A stretch of 62,986 nucleotides of DNA from Propionibacteriaceae bacterium (GCA_031261485.1 JAISJO010000081.1:1-62986), one strand, 5' to 3'. Counted from the first letter of the stretch, positions 8,961-17,414 are shown. Notes: generated from the letters alone by a model not told the origin. Numbers and translations: made by a program.

Positions 8961-9090
8961 GATTAGGTGCAGCGGATTCGAGCCCGTGAGGGTCGGACCG
9001 TTAGGAAGAAGCCCGGTGGGCTTCTGAGTAGGTCTGCCGCGAGGATTCCCGAAAGGGAACCGCAGCGGTAACGGATTGCGGAGCAAGACG
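8961..9090. other. Non-coding segment between tRNA-Cys repeats, with hairpins
   Basis: I see no coding frame here. It holds the perfect hairpin AGAAGCCC/GGGCTTCT (9007-9014 with 9018-9025) and the hairpin TTCCC-GAAA-GGGAA (9046-9059) with a GNRA tetraloop. It could be a remnant of a mobile element or a small structured RNA. I recognise no known RNA family. Confidence 0.35.
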
Positions 9091-9113
9091 TTCGAATCCC
9101 CTCATGCTCTCCA
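9091..9113 (+). repeat. Direct repeat, copy 2 (tRNA-Cys 3' end; possible att core)
   Basis: Exact second copy of the last 23 bases of tRNA-Cys, without the rest of the tRNA. The bases just upstream (GAGCAAGACG) do not match the tRNA, so this is a 3'-end fragment and not a decayed whole gene. Only 171 bases separate the two copies and they hold no integrase gene, so any element has been lost or never came with genes. Confidence 0.65.
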
Positions 9114-9130
9114 GTCGCGTCCTGGCGAGT

Positions 9131-9149
9131 GTCCGTACAATGTACGGAC
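9131..9149. promoter_or_regulatory. Palindrome GTCCGTAC-AAT-GTACGGAC
   Basis: A perfect 8-bp dyad with a 3-nt centre lies downstream of the second tRNA-Cys fragment. The left half plus one base (GTCCGTACA) recurs at 10180-10188, upstream of ppiA, next to a second CCGTAC. It could be a regulator site or a short stem; the function is unknown. Confidence 0.3.
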
Positions 9150-9184
9150 GGTCTGAGAGTGAATACGCGCGGGCGGGCATACGA

Positions 9185-9210
9185 AAAGGGGCACCCGAAG
9201 GTGCCCCTTT
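9185..9210 (-). terminator. Terminator of the sunset-domain gene
   Basis: AAAGGGGCACC (9185-9195), loop CGAA, and GGTGCCCCTTT (9200-9210) form an 11-bp perfect stem. It lies 15 bases past the stop codon of the minus-strand gene, and read in that direction it ends in a run of T. The A/T-flanked stem could also work on the plus strand. Confidence 0.85.
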
Positions 9211-9225
9211 CTTGCGTAGTCTTGC

Positions 9226-10071
9226 TTACCGCTGCGAGCGGACGAAGCCCGCCGCCACAGCAGCATCTTCGGTGGCGAACCATACGTCACCGTTGGTGCG
9301 AGCATAGCCCGCTGCGCCCGGGACGTGGAACTTCATGGAGCGCTGGTTGCCTTTGATGACATAGCCCTCAGGCGGGTTGGGACCTTGGTATGACCCTTCG
9401 CCGTAAGGCTCTGACTCTTCGACCTCCTCGGCGGGGGAGCTTTCCACAACCTCGGCTTCGACGATGACGGAGTCAATCTCGGGATCGTCATCGGGGTAGA
9501 CGTAGGGCTCGTCGGGCTCGTAGCTCGCCCAGTCGTCCTTGGAACCGAGGAAGGTCTTGACGGCGACGACAAGCGCTCCCACGACTGCGCCAACGGCGGC
9601 GATGGTGATGACGGTCTTGGTCTTGGAAGACTGCTTCTTCGTCTTGGCCAATTCGCCCTTGAGAGCGACAACCGAGGCGTCTGTGCGCTCATCGAGACGC
9701 TGGAGAAGCTCGCGGGCTTCCTGACCAGTGGGAGTGTCGGCGACGTTGCGGAGGACCTCAAGCAAGCGGGGGACCAGATCGTCCTGGACTGCGCGCTGCG
9801 CTTTGTCAATGGCAGGGGAGACCTTGTCCAAAGCAGAATTGAGGCCGGGCTGAATACGCTCAACCTGGTCGGCAGCAAATCCGGCTGCACGCTTGCCGTA
9901 GGTCACGGCGTTCTTCTTGGCCTGGTCGGCGTAGGGGCCAGCTTTCGCGGCCGCCTGCTCAATCAAGGGGGTGATGCGCTCGACTGCTTCTTCCCACGCG
10001 GCGGATCCTTTTTCGGCCGCGAGGTGTGCCTTGTCGGTGGCAATGTCAACGATTTCTTGTTTGCTGATCAT
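9226..10071 (-). CDS. Membrane-anchored protein with C-terminal sunset domain
   Basis: This 281-residue protein has three parts. Residues 1 to about 140 are charged amphipathic helix, rich in Ala/Lys/Glu and resembling YtxH or apolipoprotein-like coiled segments. One transmembrane helix lies near 150-170 (VITIAAVGAVVGALVVAVKTFL). An acidic linker leads to a C-terminal motif (YVIKGNQRSMKFHVPG, then GDVWFATEDAAVAAGF) typical of the actinobacterial sunset domain seen in ArfC-like proteins and some L17 tails. The function is unknown; envelope attachment is inferred from the transmembrane helix. The ribosome site GAAAGGA precedes the ATG. It is transcribed divergently from ppiA. Confidence 0.8.
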   Translation of the reverse strand: MISKQEIVDIATDKAHLAAEKGSAAWEEAVERITPLIEQAAAKAGPYADQAKKNAVTYGKRAAGFAADQVERIQPGLNSALDKVSPAIDKAQRAVQDDLVPRLLEVLRNVADTPTGQEARELLQRLDERTDASVVALKGELAKTKKQSSKTKTVITIAAVGAVVGALVVAVKTFLGSKDDWASYEPDEPYVYPDDDPEIDSVIVEAEVVESSPAEEVEESEPYGEGSYQGPNPPEGYVIKGNQRSMKFHVPGAAGYARTNGDVWFATEDAAVAAGFVRSQR

Positions 10072-10342
10072 GTGCAGGTATCCTTTCGATCTCCTACATG
10101 GAACTCGTTCTCGTATGGGGAACGAATCTAGTCTAGCGGGAACACCCCTCAGGAGTACCCTGATAATCCCCTGAAGTGTGTCCGTACATTTTCCGTACGC
10201 CCCTATTGGCGAGACAGTATGAACCCATTACTGACAAGGCGTTTCACACGTACAGGCGGTATTCGTGGCACAATGGATGCCGCCGAGCGCGTGTGTGGTG
10301 AATCAGATACGCACGCGACGACACTGATACGAAAGCAGGACC

Positions 10343-10879
10343 ATGACTCAGGCAATCCTTCACACCAACCACGGCGATATCCGTATCGACCTTTTCGACG
10401 ACCAAGCGCCCGTGACTGTGGCGAACTTCGTCGGACTTGCATCCGGCACCAAGCCTTACAAGAAGGTCTCGACGTCGCCCTTCTCTGGCAGACCAACTTA
10501 CGGGGAAGAGACAACCGGGAACTACTTCGATGGGCTCATCTTCCATCGCGTCATCGACGGTTTCATGATCCAAGGCGGCGACCCCACTGGGACCGGCATG
10601 GGCGGACCCGGTTACTCCTTCGCCGACGAGTTCCACCCCGAGCTGGCGTTCGACAAGCCGTACCTGCTGGCCATGGCCAACTCTGGTCCTGGGACGAACG
10701 GCTCACAGTTCTTCATCACCGTGGCGAAGACCCCGCATCTCAACCGCAAGCACACCATCTTTGGTGAGATCACCGACCCTGACAGCCAGAAGGTCGTGGA
10801 CAAGATCGCCGCTGTGCGTGTCGACCGCAACGACCGTCCGGCCGACCCGGTGGTCATCGAATCAGTCGAAATCGTCTAG
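10343..10879 (+). CDS. ppiA: Cyclophilin-type peptidyl-prolyl cis-trans isomerase
   Basis: This 178-residue single-domain cyclophilin catalyses proline isomerisation during protein folding. The active-site pattern is clear: [19 protein letters not shown] (catalytic Arg in FHR) and NGSQFFIT. It has no signal peptide or membrane segment, so it is cytoplasmic. AGGA lies 4 nt before the ATG. The insertion between ASGTKPYKK and TTGNYFDG is common in actinobacterial cyclophilins. It is a single gene, convergent with the exonuclease gene downstream. Confidence 0.94.
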   Translation: MTQAILHTNHGDIRIDLFDDQAPVTVANFVGLASGTKPYKKVSTSPFSGRPTYGEETTGNYFDGLIFHRVIDGFMIQGGDPTGTGMGGPGYSFADEFHPELAFDKPYLLAMANSGPGTNGSQFFITVAKTPHLNRKHTIFGEITDPDSQKVVDKIAAVRVDRNDRPADPVVIESVEIV

Positions 10880-10914
10880 AGAACTGCTGGTTGTCGACCA
10901 CATTCTCCGTCGCG

Positions 10915-10955
10915 CTGCGCACTGCGACACGGCGTGGCAAAGCCTCAGTGCGCAG
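10915..10955 (+). terminator. Hairpin downstream of ppiA
   Basis: Perfect 10-bp stem CTGCGCACTG (10915-10924) with CAGTGCGCAG (10946-10955) and a 21-nt loop. It lies in the space between convergent genes. It has no U tract. Confidence 0.55.
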
Positions 10956-10988
10956 AATGACGACATAGGGCAATCAACGTTTGCCCGA

Positions 10989-11022
10989 GTCCTGACTCAC
11001 CCGAGATCGCGTGGGTCAGGAC
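10989..11022 (-). terminator. Hairpin between convergent genes
   Basis: A 12-bp stem with one G-T pair (10989-11000 with 11011-11022) and a 10-nt loop, placed 12 bases beyond the stop codon of the minus-strand exonuclease gene. It can serve both converging transcripts. Confidence 0.55.
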
Positions 11023-11034
11023 CGCCTGCGAGAT

Positions 11035-12750
11035 TCACCCCACATTCACTGGCCACCCCCAGGTCCCTTCGATGTCCAGCAACCGCACTCCCGGGAGCTC
11101 CATCCAAGAGGCGATGAGTTCGGCTTCTTCGATGAGTCCGGCTGGCATGGAGTCGACCTGAGGGACGACCGTTCCCGCCGACTCGACCAGAAGCTGAGCC
11201 ACCCGCGCGGGGTCGTCACCGGGTCTGGCTATTCCAGCGCAGGCCAGCGTCCCGTATCTGACAACGTGAATCTCCCAGTACGCGCCGACGGCGCGAGCAG
11301 CGACAATGTTTGCGCATGAGCTGAGCGAACGCAGTCTTGCCCCTCTCTTCAGTGCGGTCTCGAAGACCTGTAGTCGTTCCAAGGTTTCGGCGGCTTCTTC
11401 GTACCGCAATTGTTCCGAAAGCTCCCCAATACGAGCGCGATTTGCCTGTCGCACGCCGCGTACATCCTGCGTCAGGCTCGCCCGAGCCCGCTCGACGATG
11501 TCCGAGTAGGCGCCCAATTCGCTCAGGGTGCATGGCGCTGGACACGAGCCCATCTCAGCCAAGGCACAAGGCTCCCGCGGGGTCCTGGTGGAGAGGCGGT
11601 GTGTACATGGGCGCAGGGCAAAGGCCCCAGTCAGAGCATCAATAGCGACCTCGGCCGGTTCGGACCCTGAGAACGGCCCCAGGTAAGAGGCCTGGTCAGC
11701 GGACATTTTGCGCACGACAGACAGCCGAGGAATAGGCTCTGTCGTGAGCTTCACCCAGGTGTGGCGGGGCCTCTTGCTGCGCTTGTTGTAGGGCGGTTGG
11801 TGGGCCTTGATGCAACGCAATTCGACAATGGCAGCTTCCAGCGCAGTGTGGCACTCGACCGCCTCGACCCCGGTTGCGAGCGCGATCATCTCCTCCATGC
11901 GGGAGCGATTCTCGGCGGCGGTGAAGTACGTCCGCACTCGCTTGCGAATGTTCTTGCTCGTCCCCACATAGAGGACCTCGCGTCCCCTTTCGGCGTTGCG
12001 CACGAAGAGGTACACCCCTGGCTTCTCAGGCAGATCATCAGCCCAGCAACGTTTCTCGCGTCTGGCACGGGACAGCACACGGGAAAAGGCCAGCAGGTCG
12101 GCCAGGGTCTCAACGCCCTGGTTGCCCACCAACTCCAGGAGGGCGTGGAGGATGGAGACGGTGGCCAGGACATCGTCGAGGGCGCGGTGGGTCGGGGAGT
12201 GGGGGACGTCGAAATACTGAGAGAGGGCGTCGAGGGTGTACTTGGGAATGTCGCTGCGTGGGATGACTCGGCGGGACAGGGAGAGGGTGTCAATGACCGT
12301 GCGGGAGGGCCAGTCGTATCCCAGGCGTTCCGCTTCTCGCAGAAGGAAGCCCATGTCGAACGAGGCATTATGGGCGACCATGACGCATCCCCTGGTGAAC
12401 TCCACCAGGGACGAAAAGACGAGGTCTATTGTTGGGGCACGGCGAACCATGGCATTGGTAATTCCCGTCAAGGCGGTGATGAAGCCAGGGACAGGGATTT
12501 CCGGATTGACTAGGGTATGGAACTCGCCGACGTGCTCCCCACCTCGAGTCTTCACCGCGCCAATCTCAGTGATTCTCGCTGCCGGTCCCATTCCTGTGGT
12601 CTCCAAGTCGATGACGCAGAAGGTGACCTGAGACAAGGCAATGTCATCATTGTTTCCAGACGGCGAATCTGGGGCGAACCAGTCGTCGCCGAAGGGGAGC
12701 GTGGGGCTGTCCCACACACCTTGCTCGTCGCGTTCCAGGTTCGGTTCCAT
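11035..12750 (-). CDS. DEDDh 3'-5' exonuclease fused to UvrC-like GIY-YIG nuclease
   Basis: This 571-residue fusion is typical of Actinomycetota. The N-terminal DnaQ-type exonuclease holds Exo I (VIDLETTGMGP), Exo II (VAHNASFDMGFL) and Exo III (HRALDDVLAT). The middle carries a UvrC-like GIY-YIG domain (KPGVYLFVRNAERGREVLYVGTSK), and the C-terminal region also resembles the first half of UvrC. It is probably a DNA repair nuclease; the substrate is not evident from sequence. I chose the ATG at 12750 (MEPNLERDEQGVW). The frame stays open for 59 more codons upstream, but that part has an unusual composition and overlaps a divergent promoter region. Confidence 0.88.
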   Translation of the reverse strand: MEPNLERDEQGVWDSPTLPFGDDWFAPDSPSGNNDDIALSQVTFCVIDLETTGMGPAARITEIGAVKTRGGEHVGEFHTLVNPEIPVPGFITALTGITNAMVRRAPTIDLVFSSLVEFTRGCVMVAHNASFDMGFLLREAERLGYDWPSRTVIDTLSLSRRVIPRSDIPKYTLDALSQYFDVPHSPTHRALDDVLATVSILHALLELVGNQGVETLADLLAFSRVLSRARREKRCWADDLPEKPGVYLFVRNAERGREVLYVGTSKNIRKRVRTYFTAAENRSRMEEMIALATGVEAVECHTALEAAIVELRCIKAHQPPYNKRSKRPRHTWVKLTTEPIPRLSVVRKMSADQASYLGPFSGSEPAEVAIDALTGAFALRPCTHRLSTRTPREPCALAEMGSCPAPCTLSELGAYSDIVERARASLTQDVRGVRQANRARIGELSEQLRYEEAAETLERLQVFETALKRGARLRSLSSCANIVAARAVGAYWEIHVVRYGTLACAGIARPGDDPARVAQLLVESAGTVVPQVDSMPAGLIEEAELIASWMELPGVRLLDIEGTWGWPVNVG

Positions 12751-12917
12751 GAATCCAAGACTAGGACCAAGGTCGGACAAAACTCGTAAGCTCCAGATTC
12801 GTGGTTGTCGCCGACTTCGGTGCCGAAGAGGTGTCTGACAAGCCAGAATGGGTCGCTGAGGTGAAGTTCGACAAGGTCCGACGGAAAAATGTCCGGGGTC
12901 TGGTTCACACTGATTCC

Positions 12918-13112
12918 ATGAAGTCATACGTGATTAATTGCGCCACATGCCAAGCCTCCGCGGCGGACTGTGGCGATTGCCTCATGTCGTTCATCGCTGA
13001 GCCGGATTTCGGCGCGCCGGTGCGATTCTCTCAGGAGGAAGCTGATGCCCTACAGGTCATGGCTGAAGTCGGTCTGGTCCCGACTTTGCACCTTGTGGCA
13101 GCCAATGGGTGA
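12918..13112 (+). CDS. Small conserved protein with CxxC...CxxC motif
   Basis: This 64-residue protein (MKSYVINCATCQAS start) has two Cys pairs, CATC and CGDC, near the N-terminus, spaced like a zinc or iron-sulfur site. The C-terminal EEADALQVMAEVGLVPTLHL is a conserved-looking helix plus strand. Similar short Cys proteins occur in many actinobacteria with no known function. The start is the ATG just before the motif; the open frame upstream lies in the divergent promoter region of the exonuclease gene. It ends 23 bases before the stop of the minus-strand nuclease gene. Confidence 0.65.
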   Translation: MKSYVINCATCQASAADCGDCLMSFIAEPDFGAPVRFSQEEADALQVMAEVGLVPTLHLVAANG

Positions 13113-13135
13113 GGCGGTCTCGGCCTCGCCGCAGT

Positions 13136-15103
13136 TCAGGTCAGGGAGCGCAACCAGTGGCGCAGCGCCCGAGTGGCGCGGACATCGTCCTCGTTGTACT
13201 CCAGAATGCGCTCTTTGGCCCGGGCCCGCTCCTCCTCGGTCTTGGCCTGGAGCGCGTCGGCGAACCAGAGCTGGGAGTTCAGTCCGCTGGGGTCCGGGTC
13301 CCTCCAGGAGAATCCGGCGCCGCTGGTGGCCACCTTCTTGAGCCCAAGACCCTCCACGCCAAAGAAGTTCGCCTTGACCAGGGGATAGAGATCCACAAAG
13401 AGGGGTCGGGCGACTGTATGGAGCCACGCGAGTCCAGATGCGTCTCTGTCCTGGGAAGAGGCCAGGCGGGAGATGGCTGACAACTCGTAGGAGGAGTAGT
13501 GCCAGATGAGGACACTGGGGATTTGGTCTGGCGAGGTGGCCGTGGTGGTCATGTCGGGGAGATGTGTGCGGTCACTGCCGAGGGCTTGGTCTGGAGAAGT
13601 GGGCTTGGCGGTCGCATCTGGGACGCCGGTTGCACGAGCGCTATTCAGGATCGCCTTTCCGGTCCCGCCTCGGCTCTGTGTGCGGACTCTCCGGTTTGAT
13701 TCCTTGGGGGACCATCCAAGACCGGTGAGGAGGTCCCGCAAGAAGGTGCCAGCGGAGTTGGCGAGCGCGATTTCGCCCTGGTGGGTGAGGCGGTCGAAGC
13801 GCGACACGGGGTGGTACATGGGCTGGCCGCCTCCAGGTCGGCGGTCGTGGACGAGGAACCCCCACAGGTACACGCGGTCCTGCGCGGAGCTCTCAATGTC
13901 CAAGTCGATCTCGATGTCGGCGCTCGGCAGGTCGATGGGGCCGGTGGTGAGCCGTTCCAGATGTACGCCTTCGGCGAGCAGGCGACTTCGATGTGCGGCG
14001 AGTCGCAGTCTGGCCTCGGCGCCTTCTCGGTGGGTGACGCGGGGGAGGTAATCGGGCAGGAGGGCTTCCAGGTCGGTTGCGGCGAGGTCGGCCACAGTAC
14101 GTACACCCAGTGAGCGCAGGACGGTGATCTCCCTGGCATCAAGGGGCGCGCGCTCAATCTTGACGGAGAGGTCGTCGGTGAGTTGAGGCTCACAGCGCGA
14201 CCACCAGTGGCATGTCTTGCACTCCGGGATACGAACGGGCGCGACAGCCAAGGGCGGTGTTTCCTCGGCCACAGTGGCGAGAGCATGGGCACGAGCGGTC
14301 GCCGCCACACGGACACGAAACTTGGCTTCGTGGGCGAACCTGTTGAGAGGGGAACGGCGTCTCCACGACGCCATCAGCGACGAGGTGAAGGTGCGAATCT
14401 GGTGGTCGTTCAGGTCGACCCACACCAGCAGAGGATGAGGGTATTCCTCCAGGTCATCGTTGCCGATGATGATTCCCAGGGATGGGCTGGCCGCTTCAGA
14501 AGACTCAGCGATTCCCAACTCGTCGGCACCAGCCTCGTGTCCGCACCCTTCGAGTAGCGTCCACAGATGTGCCAGTTGCATGGTGTCCGGTGCACATCGG
14601 TCCCACCGGAACTGATAGTCCGCGAGACTGACCGTGTGAGCAAAATCACCGGGGAAAGAGACTCGCAGATCCCCCTTGTGGTGGGGAGCATGGGCAAGGA
14701 CCGGGTGGTCTCGAATGAGGACGGGATGGTATCCAGTGGCCCCTGTCGCATTGTCGCCTCCACGGACGAGCAGGTCGGCTGTCCCTTTCAGGAGTTCGGT
14801 CGGCGGCAACTCCGCCTTGATGATGAGTGCTGCTCCGGCCGCCATCGCAGCCGTGGTCGCTTCAATGCGCTCTTCGCTCGTCGGAAAAAGCGATATATCG
14901 ACACACTTTCCCACGCCACTCTTTTGACCCGTCGCGTCCGACAGAGCCTGAATCACCTGCCGAGGCCACTGCCCTTGGCTGAACTCCGATACGCCATGGT
15001 GGTCCACAACCACCTCGTCCCCTTCGCCGTACAGCACCGCGTTCTGCACCTTGACTGGACAAGATATGAGCGCGAGTGGGTCCAGGAGGAAGTCAGAGGT
15101 CAT
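13136..15103 (-). CDS. TM0106-family RecB-like nuclease (Cas4-like plus RNase H-like)
   Basis: This 655-residue protein resembles the TM0106 family. The N-terminal RecB/Cas4-like part has an early Cys (LISCPVKVQNA) and a later ECKTCHWWSRCEP cluster, together the four cysteines expected for an iron-sulfur site. A helix-hairpin-helix-like segment (LRSLGVRTVADLAATDLEALLP) follows. The C-terminal RNase H-like exonuclease has IDLDIES and NEDDVRATRALRHWL, which fit DEDD motifs I and III. A role in nucleic acid processing is inferred. The start at 15103 overlaps the menG stop in ATGA, so the two genes are translationally coupled. Confidence 0.82.
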   Translation of the reverse strand: MTSDFLLDPLALISCPVKVQNAVLYGEGDEVVVDHHGVSEFSQGQWPRQVIQALSDATGQKSGVGKCVDISLFPTSEERIEATTAAMAAGAALIIKAELPPTELLKGTADLLVRGGDNATGATGYHPVLIRDHPVLAHAPHHKGDLRVSFPGDFAHTVSLADYQFRWDRCAPDTMQLAHLWTLLEGCGHEAGADELGIAESSEAASPSLGIIIGNDDLEEYPHPLLVWVDLNDHQIRTFTSSLMASWRRRSPLNRFAHEAKFRVRVAATARAHALATVAEETPPLAVAPVRIPECKTCHWWSRCEPQLTDDLSVKIERAPLDAREITVLRSLGVRTVADLAATDLEALLPDYLPRVTHREGAEARLRLAAHRSRLLAEGVHLERLTTGPIDLPSADIEIDLDIESSAQDRVYLWGFLVHDRRPGGGQPMYHPVSRFDRLTHQGEIALANSAGTFLRDLLTGLGWSPKESNRRVRTQSRGGTGKAILNSARATGVPDATAKPTSPDQALGSDRTHLPDMTTTATSPDQIPSVLIWHYSSYELSAISRLASSQDRDASGLAWLHTVARPLFVDLYPLVKANFFGVEGLGLKKVATSGAGFSWRDPDPSGLNSQLWFADALQAKTEEERARAKERILEYNEDDVRATRALRHWLRSLT

Positions 15104-15807
15104 GGGCGACTTGCTCGATGCAGGGCCACGATGCCCCCCGTGAGGTTGCGCCACTCAATGTCTGTCCAGCCCACGTCAGCCATCATGGACGCCAGACGAT
15201 GCTGACTTGGCCATGCCAGAATCGACTCCGACAGATAGGTGTACGCGGGGGAGTTGCTGGACGCCACCCTGGAGATGAGCGGCACGATCCGGTCCAACCA
15301 CAGTCCGTACAATGGCCGTACAAGATCCGACACGGGCGAGGAGAACTCACAAATCACAATCGTCCCCCCAGGCCGAACCACGCGGTACATCTCCCGCAGA
15401 GCCTTGCGGGGGTCGGCGACGTTACGCAGTCCGAAACTCATAGTCACGGCGTCAAAAGCGCAGTCTGAGAAGGGTAAACGCAAGGCGTCCGCAGCAACGT
15501 AGACATGGGACGGATACCTCTCGTGGCCGACACCGACCATCTTGAGGGAAAAATCCGCCGAAACCACCACGGCGCCATCTGCTTTGAGAGGTTCGGACGA
15601 GGCGCCTGTGCCCGCTGCCAAGTCCAAGATGACTTCGCCGCGTTGGGGAGCCAGGGCCTGCGTCACTTCGACTCGCCACCTGCTGTCCTGCCCCATACTG
15701 GCCAAGGCGTTGACAAGGTCGTATCGCGCTGCAACCTGGTTGAACATATCCGCCACATCCGTGGGATTCTTGGCCAGATCTGCTCTCTTTGCTTTACGCG
15801 CGCTCAC
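15100..15807 (-). CDS. menG: Demethylmenaquinone methyltransferase
   Basis: This 235-residue SAM-dependent methyltransferase of the UbiE/MenG family carries out the last step of menaquinone synthesis. Motif I is VILDLAAGTGASS; the family motifs KNPTDVADMFNQVAARYDLVN near the start and FGLRNVADPRKALREMYRVVRPGG are clear. The GTG at 15807 is chosen because it begins just before SARKAKRADLAKN and lies 7 nt after a -10-like TAGGCT, with TTGCGC 17 nt further up. This suggests a leaderless transcript. A GTG 6 nt earlier (15813) is possible. It is divergent from infA and coupled to the downstream nuclease. Confidence 0.92.
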   Translation of the reverse strand: MSARKAKRADLAKNPTDVADMFNQVAARYDLVNALASMGQDSRWRVEVTQALAPQRGEVILDLAAGTGASSEPLKADGAVVVSADFSLKMVGVGHERYPSHVYVAADALRLPFSDCAFDAVTMSFGLRNVADPRKALREMYRVVRPGGTIVICEFSSPVSDLVRPLYGLWLDRIVPLISRVASSNSPAYTYLSESILAWPSQHRLASMMADVGWTDIEWRNLTGGIVALHRASRP

Positions 15808-15814
15808 TTGCACT

Positions 15815-15843
15815 AGCCTATGCAGTGACCAAAAATCGCGCAA
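15815..15843 (-). promoter_or_regulatory. menG promoter (leaderless)
   Basis: On the minus strand, TTGCGC (15843-15838), a 17-nt spacer and TAGGCT (15820-15815) are followed 7 nt later by the GTG start at 15807. No Shine-Dalgarno sequence is present, consistent with leaderless translation. Confidence 0.45.
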
Positions 15844-15924
15844 AACACGCCCACGAAATTGCGAGTAAAATGGTCCAAGAGGTTGCACCGGGTTCGCACT
15901 CGCAACGAAGAGCACCTCCCCGAT

Positions 15925-15954
15925 TTGGGATGGCTTGCCGAACAGATGTAAACT
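15925..15954 (+). promoter_or_regulatory. Putative promoter of the infA-rplQ operon
   Basis: TTGGGA (15925-15930), an 18-nt spacer and TAAACT (15949-15954) lie 55 bases before infA. TAAACT is also the best -10 candidate before rpsJ (23841-23846). Confidence 0.5.
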
Positions 15955-16009
15955 GTCCCCTCGGTTGTCTGTGCCCGCGCATGGACAACCACCGAACACG
16001 AAAGAGAGT

Positions 16010-16231
16010 ATGGCGAAGAAAGAAGGCGCCCTCGAACTTGAGGGGACTGTCGTGGAGGCGCTTCCCAACGCGATGTTTCGCGTTGAGTTGACCAATGGCC
16101 ACAAGGTCCTTGCGACGATCTCCGGGAAGATGCGGCAGCATTACATTAGGATTCTGCCCTCGGATCGAGTCGTCGTGGAGCTTTCCCCGTACGACTTGAC
16201 CCGTGGCCGGATCGTTTACCGTCACAAGTAG
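16010..16231 (+). CDS. infA: Translation initiation factor IF-1
   Basis: 73 residues, exactly the usual IF-1 length, with an S1-type OB fold ([20 protein letters not shown] start, [35 protein letters not shown] end). It binds the 30S A site during initiation. The start is the ATG after GAAAGAGAG; the longer upstream frame is not conserved. It is the first gene of the alpha-type ribosomal operon here, divergent from menG. In many actinobacteria infA instead follows adk/map downstream of secY. Confidence 0.96.
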   Translation: MAKKEGALELEGTVVEALPNAMFRVELTNGHKVLATISGKMRQHYIRILPSDRVVVELSPYDLTRGRIVYRHK

Positions 16232-16283
16232 ACAAAACCAACCCAGCGGGGGCAACTCCGCGCAATAACAAGGAAGCAGCTCG

Positions 16284-16397
16284 ATGAAGGTTCAGCCGAG
16301 CGTCAAGAAGATCTGTGACAAGTGCAAGGTGATCCGTCGCCATGGCCGCGTCATGGTGATCTGCGAGAACCCTCGCCACAAGCAGCGCCAGGGCTAA
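16284..16397 (+). CDS. rpmJ: 50S ribosomal protein L36 (zinc-binding form)
   Basis: A 37-codon frame from ATG 16284 ([20 protein letters not shown]) to TAA 16395-16397. Cys 11, Cys 14, Cys 27 and His 32 form the zinc site of the C+ type of L36. AAGGAAG precedes the start. Its place between infA and rpsM is the standard order. Confidence 0.97.
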   Translation: MKVQPSVKKICDKCKVIRRHGRVMVICENPRHKQRQG

Positions 16398-16526
16398 GCA
16401 ATATCTTTCTTGACAAGTGAATATCTCAACAGCGTGCGCGCACCCTAGGGGCTAGTCCCACTAGGTCACCCCCGGTCGAAGGCTGGGGCCTCTGAGATGA
16501 GGAACGCGCCACGTCCGACACCTTCG

Positions 16527-16546
16527 CAACTGGGTGGAACCAGTTG
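16527..16546 (+). promoter_or_regulatory. Hairpin in the rpmJ-rpsM spacer
   Basis: The 171-base gap between rpmJ and rpsM is long for this operon. It holds a perfect 7-bp stem CAACTGG/CCAGTTG with loop GTGGAA, ending 22 bases before the rpsM ATG, plus the imperfect dyad CCTAGGGGCTAGTCCCACTAGG around 16443-16464. It may be a site for translational feedback by an r-protein (S4 is the classical alpha-operon repressor), but I cannot match a known motif. Confidence 0.3.
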
Positions 16547-16568
16547 ACAACCCGAAAGGAACTGCCAC

Positions 16569-16943
16569 ATGGCACGCCTTATCGGTGTGGATCTCCCGCG
16601 CGAGAAGCGGCTGGAGATCGCACTCACCTCTATTTTCGGTATTGGGCGCACCCGCGCTGCCGAAATCCTCAAAGCCACTGGCATCAGTGGCGACCTGCGA
16701 GTCCATCAGGTGACCGACGAGCAATTCGTTGTTCTCCGTGACTTCATCGAAGCCAATTATGAGACCGAGGGCGACCTGCGTCGTACCATCGCCTCAGACA
16801 TCCGTCGCAAGATCGAGATTGGCAACTACCAAGGTCGTCGTCATCGCGCCGGGCTGCCCGTGAGGGGCCAGCGCACGCGGACGAACGCTCGTACCCGTAA
16901 GGGCAAGAAGAAGGCCGTCGCAGGAAAGAAGAAGGCCCGCTAA
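16569..16943 (+). CDS. rpsM: 30S ribosomal protein S13
   Basis: 124 residues. [20 protein letters not shown] and [11 protein letters not shown] form the helix-turn-helix N-terminus. The basic tail ([17 protein letters not shown]) reaches the head of the 30S near the tRNA sites. Its length and the order rpsM-rpsK-rpsD-rpoA-rplQ are standard. GAAAGGAA lies ahead of the ATG. Confidence 0.97.
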   Translation: MARLIGVDLPREKRLEIALTSIFGIGRTRAAEILKATGISGDLRVHQVTDEQFVVLRDFIEANYETEGDLRRTIASDIRRKIEIGNYQGRRHRAGLPVRGQRTRTNARTRKGKKKAVAGKKKAR

Positions 16944-16970
16944 CCGGCGGCCTTAAGGAAGAAGGATTTC

Positions 16971-17390
16971 ATGGCAACAGCTTCGCGCAAGCCGTCCCAG
17001 AAAGGCGCAGCCAAGACCAAGGTTCGCCGCAAGGAAAAGAAGAACATTCTCGTTGGACAGGCGCATATCAAGTCGACGTTCAACAACACCATCATCTCTA
17101 TCACCGATCCTTCGGGCGCGGTGATCGCGTGGGCATCAGCCGGCACAGTCGGCTTCAAAGGCTCTCGCAAATCCACACCTTATGCAGCGCAGATGGCCGC
17201 CGAGGCCGCCGGGCGCCGCGCCATGGACCATGGCATGAAGCGTGTGGACGTGCTTGTCAAGGGTCCGGGCTCGGGGCGTGAAACCGCCATCCGTTCGCTC
17301 GGGGCCATCGGCTTGGAGGTCGGCGCGATTTCCGACGTGACCCCCATGCCCCACAACGGTTGCCGCCCTCCGAAGCGCCGTCGCGTCTAG
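16971..17390 (+). CDS. rpsK: 30S ribosomal protein S11
   Basis: 139 residues. It has a basic N-terminus and the conserved core [20 protein letters not shown] and [13 protein letters not shown], ending in [15 protein letters not shown]11 sits in the 30S platform. AAGGAAGAAGGA precedes the ATG. It lies 27 bases after rpsM. Confidence 0.97.
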   Translation: MATASRKPSQKGAAKTKVRRKEKKNILVGQAHIKSTFNNTIISITDPSGAVIAWASAGTVGFKGSRKSTPYAAQMAAEAAGRRAMDHGMKRVDVLVKGPGSGRETAIRSLGAIGLEVGAISDVTPMPHNGCRPPKRRRV

Positions 17391-17414
17391 AGAAGAACGA
17401 AAGGACTACTAACA

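Noticed and set aside
8961-9090. A decayed second tRNA gene between the tRNA-Cys repeats
   Set aside because: Only the 3' end of the tRNA recurs; no acceptor, D or anticodon arm can be drawn in the segment.
11761-12513. Plus-strand frame of 250 codons opposite the exonuclease fusion
   Set aside because: It lies wholly antisense to a gene with clear catalytic motifs, and no family resemblance is seen.
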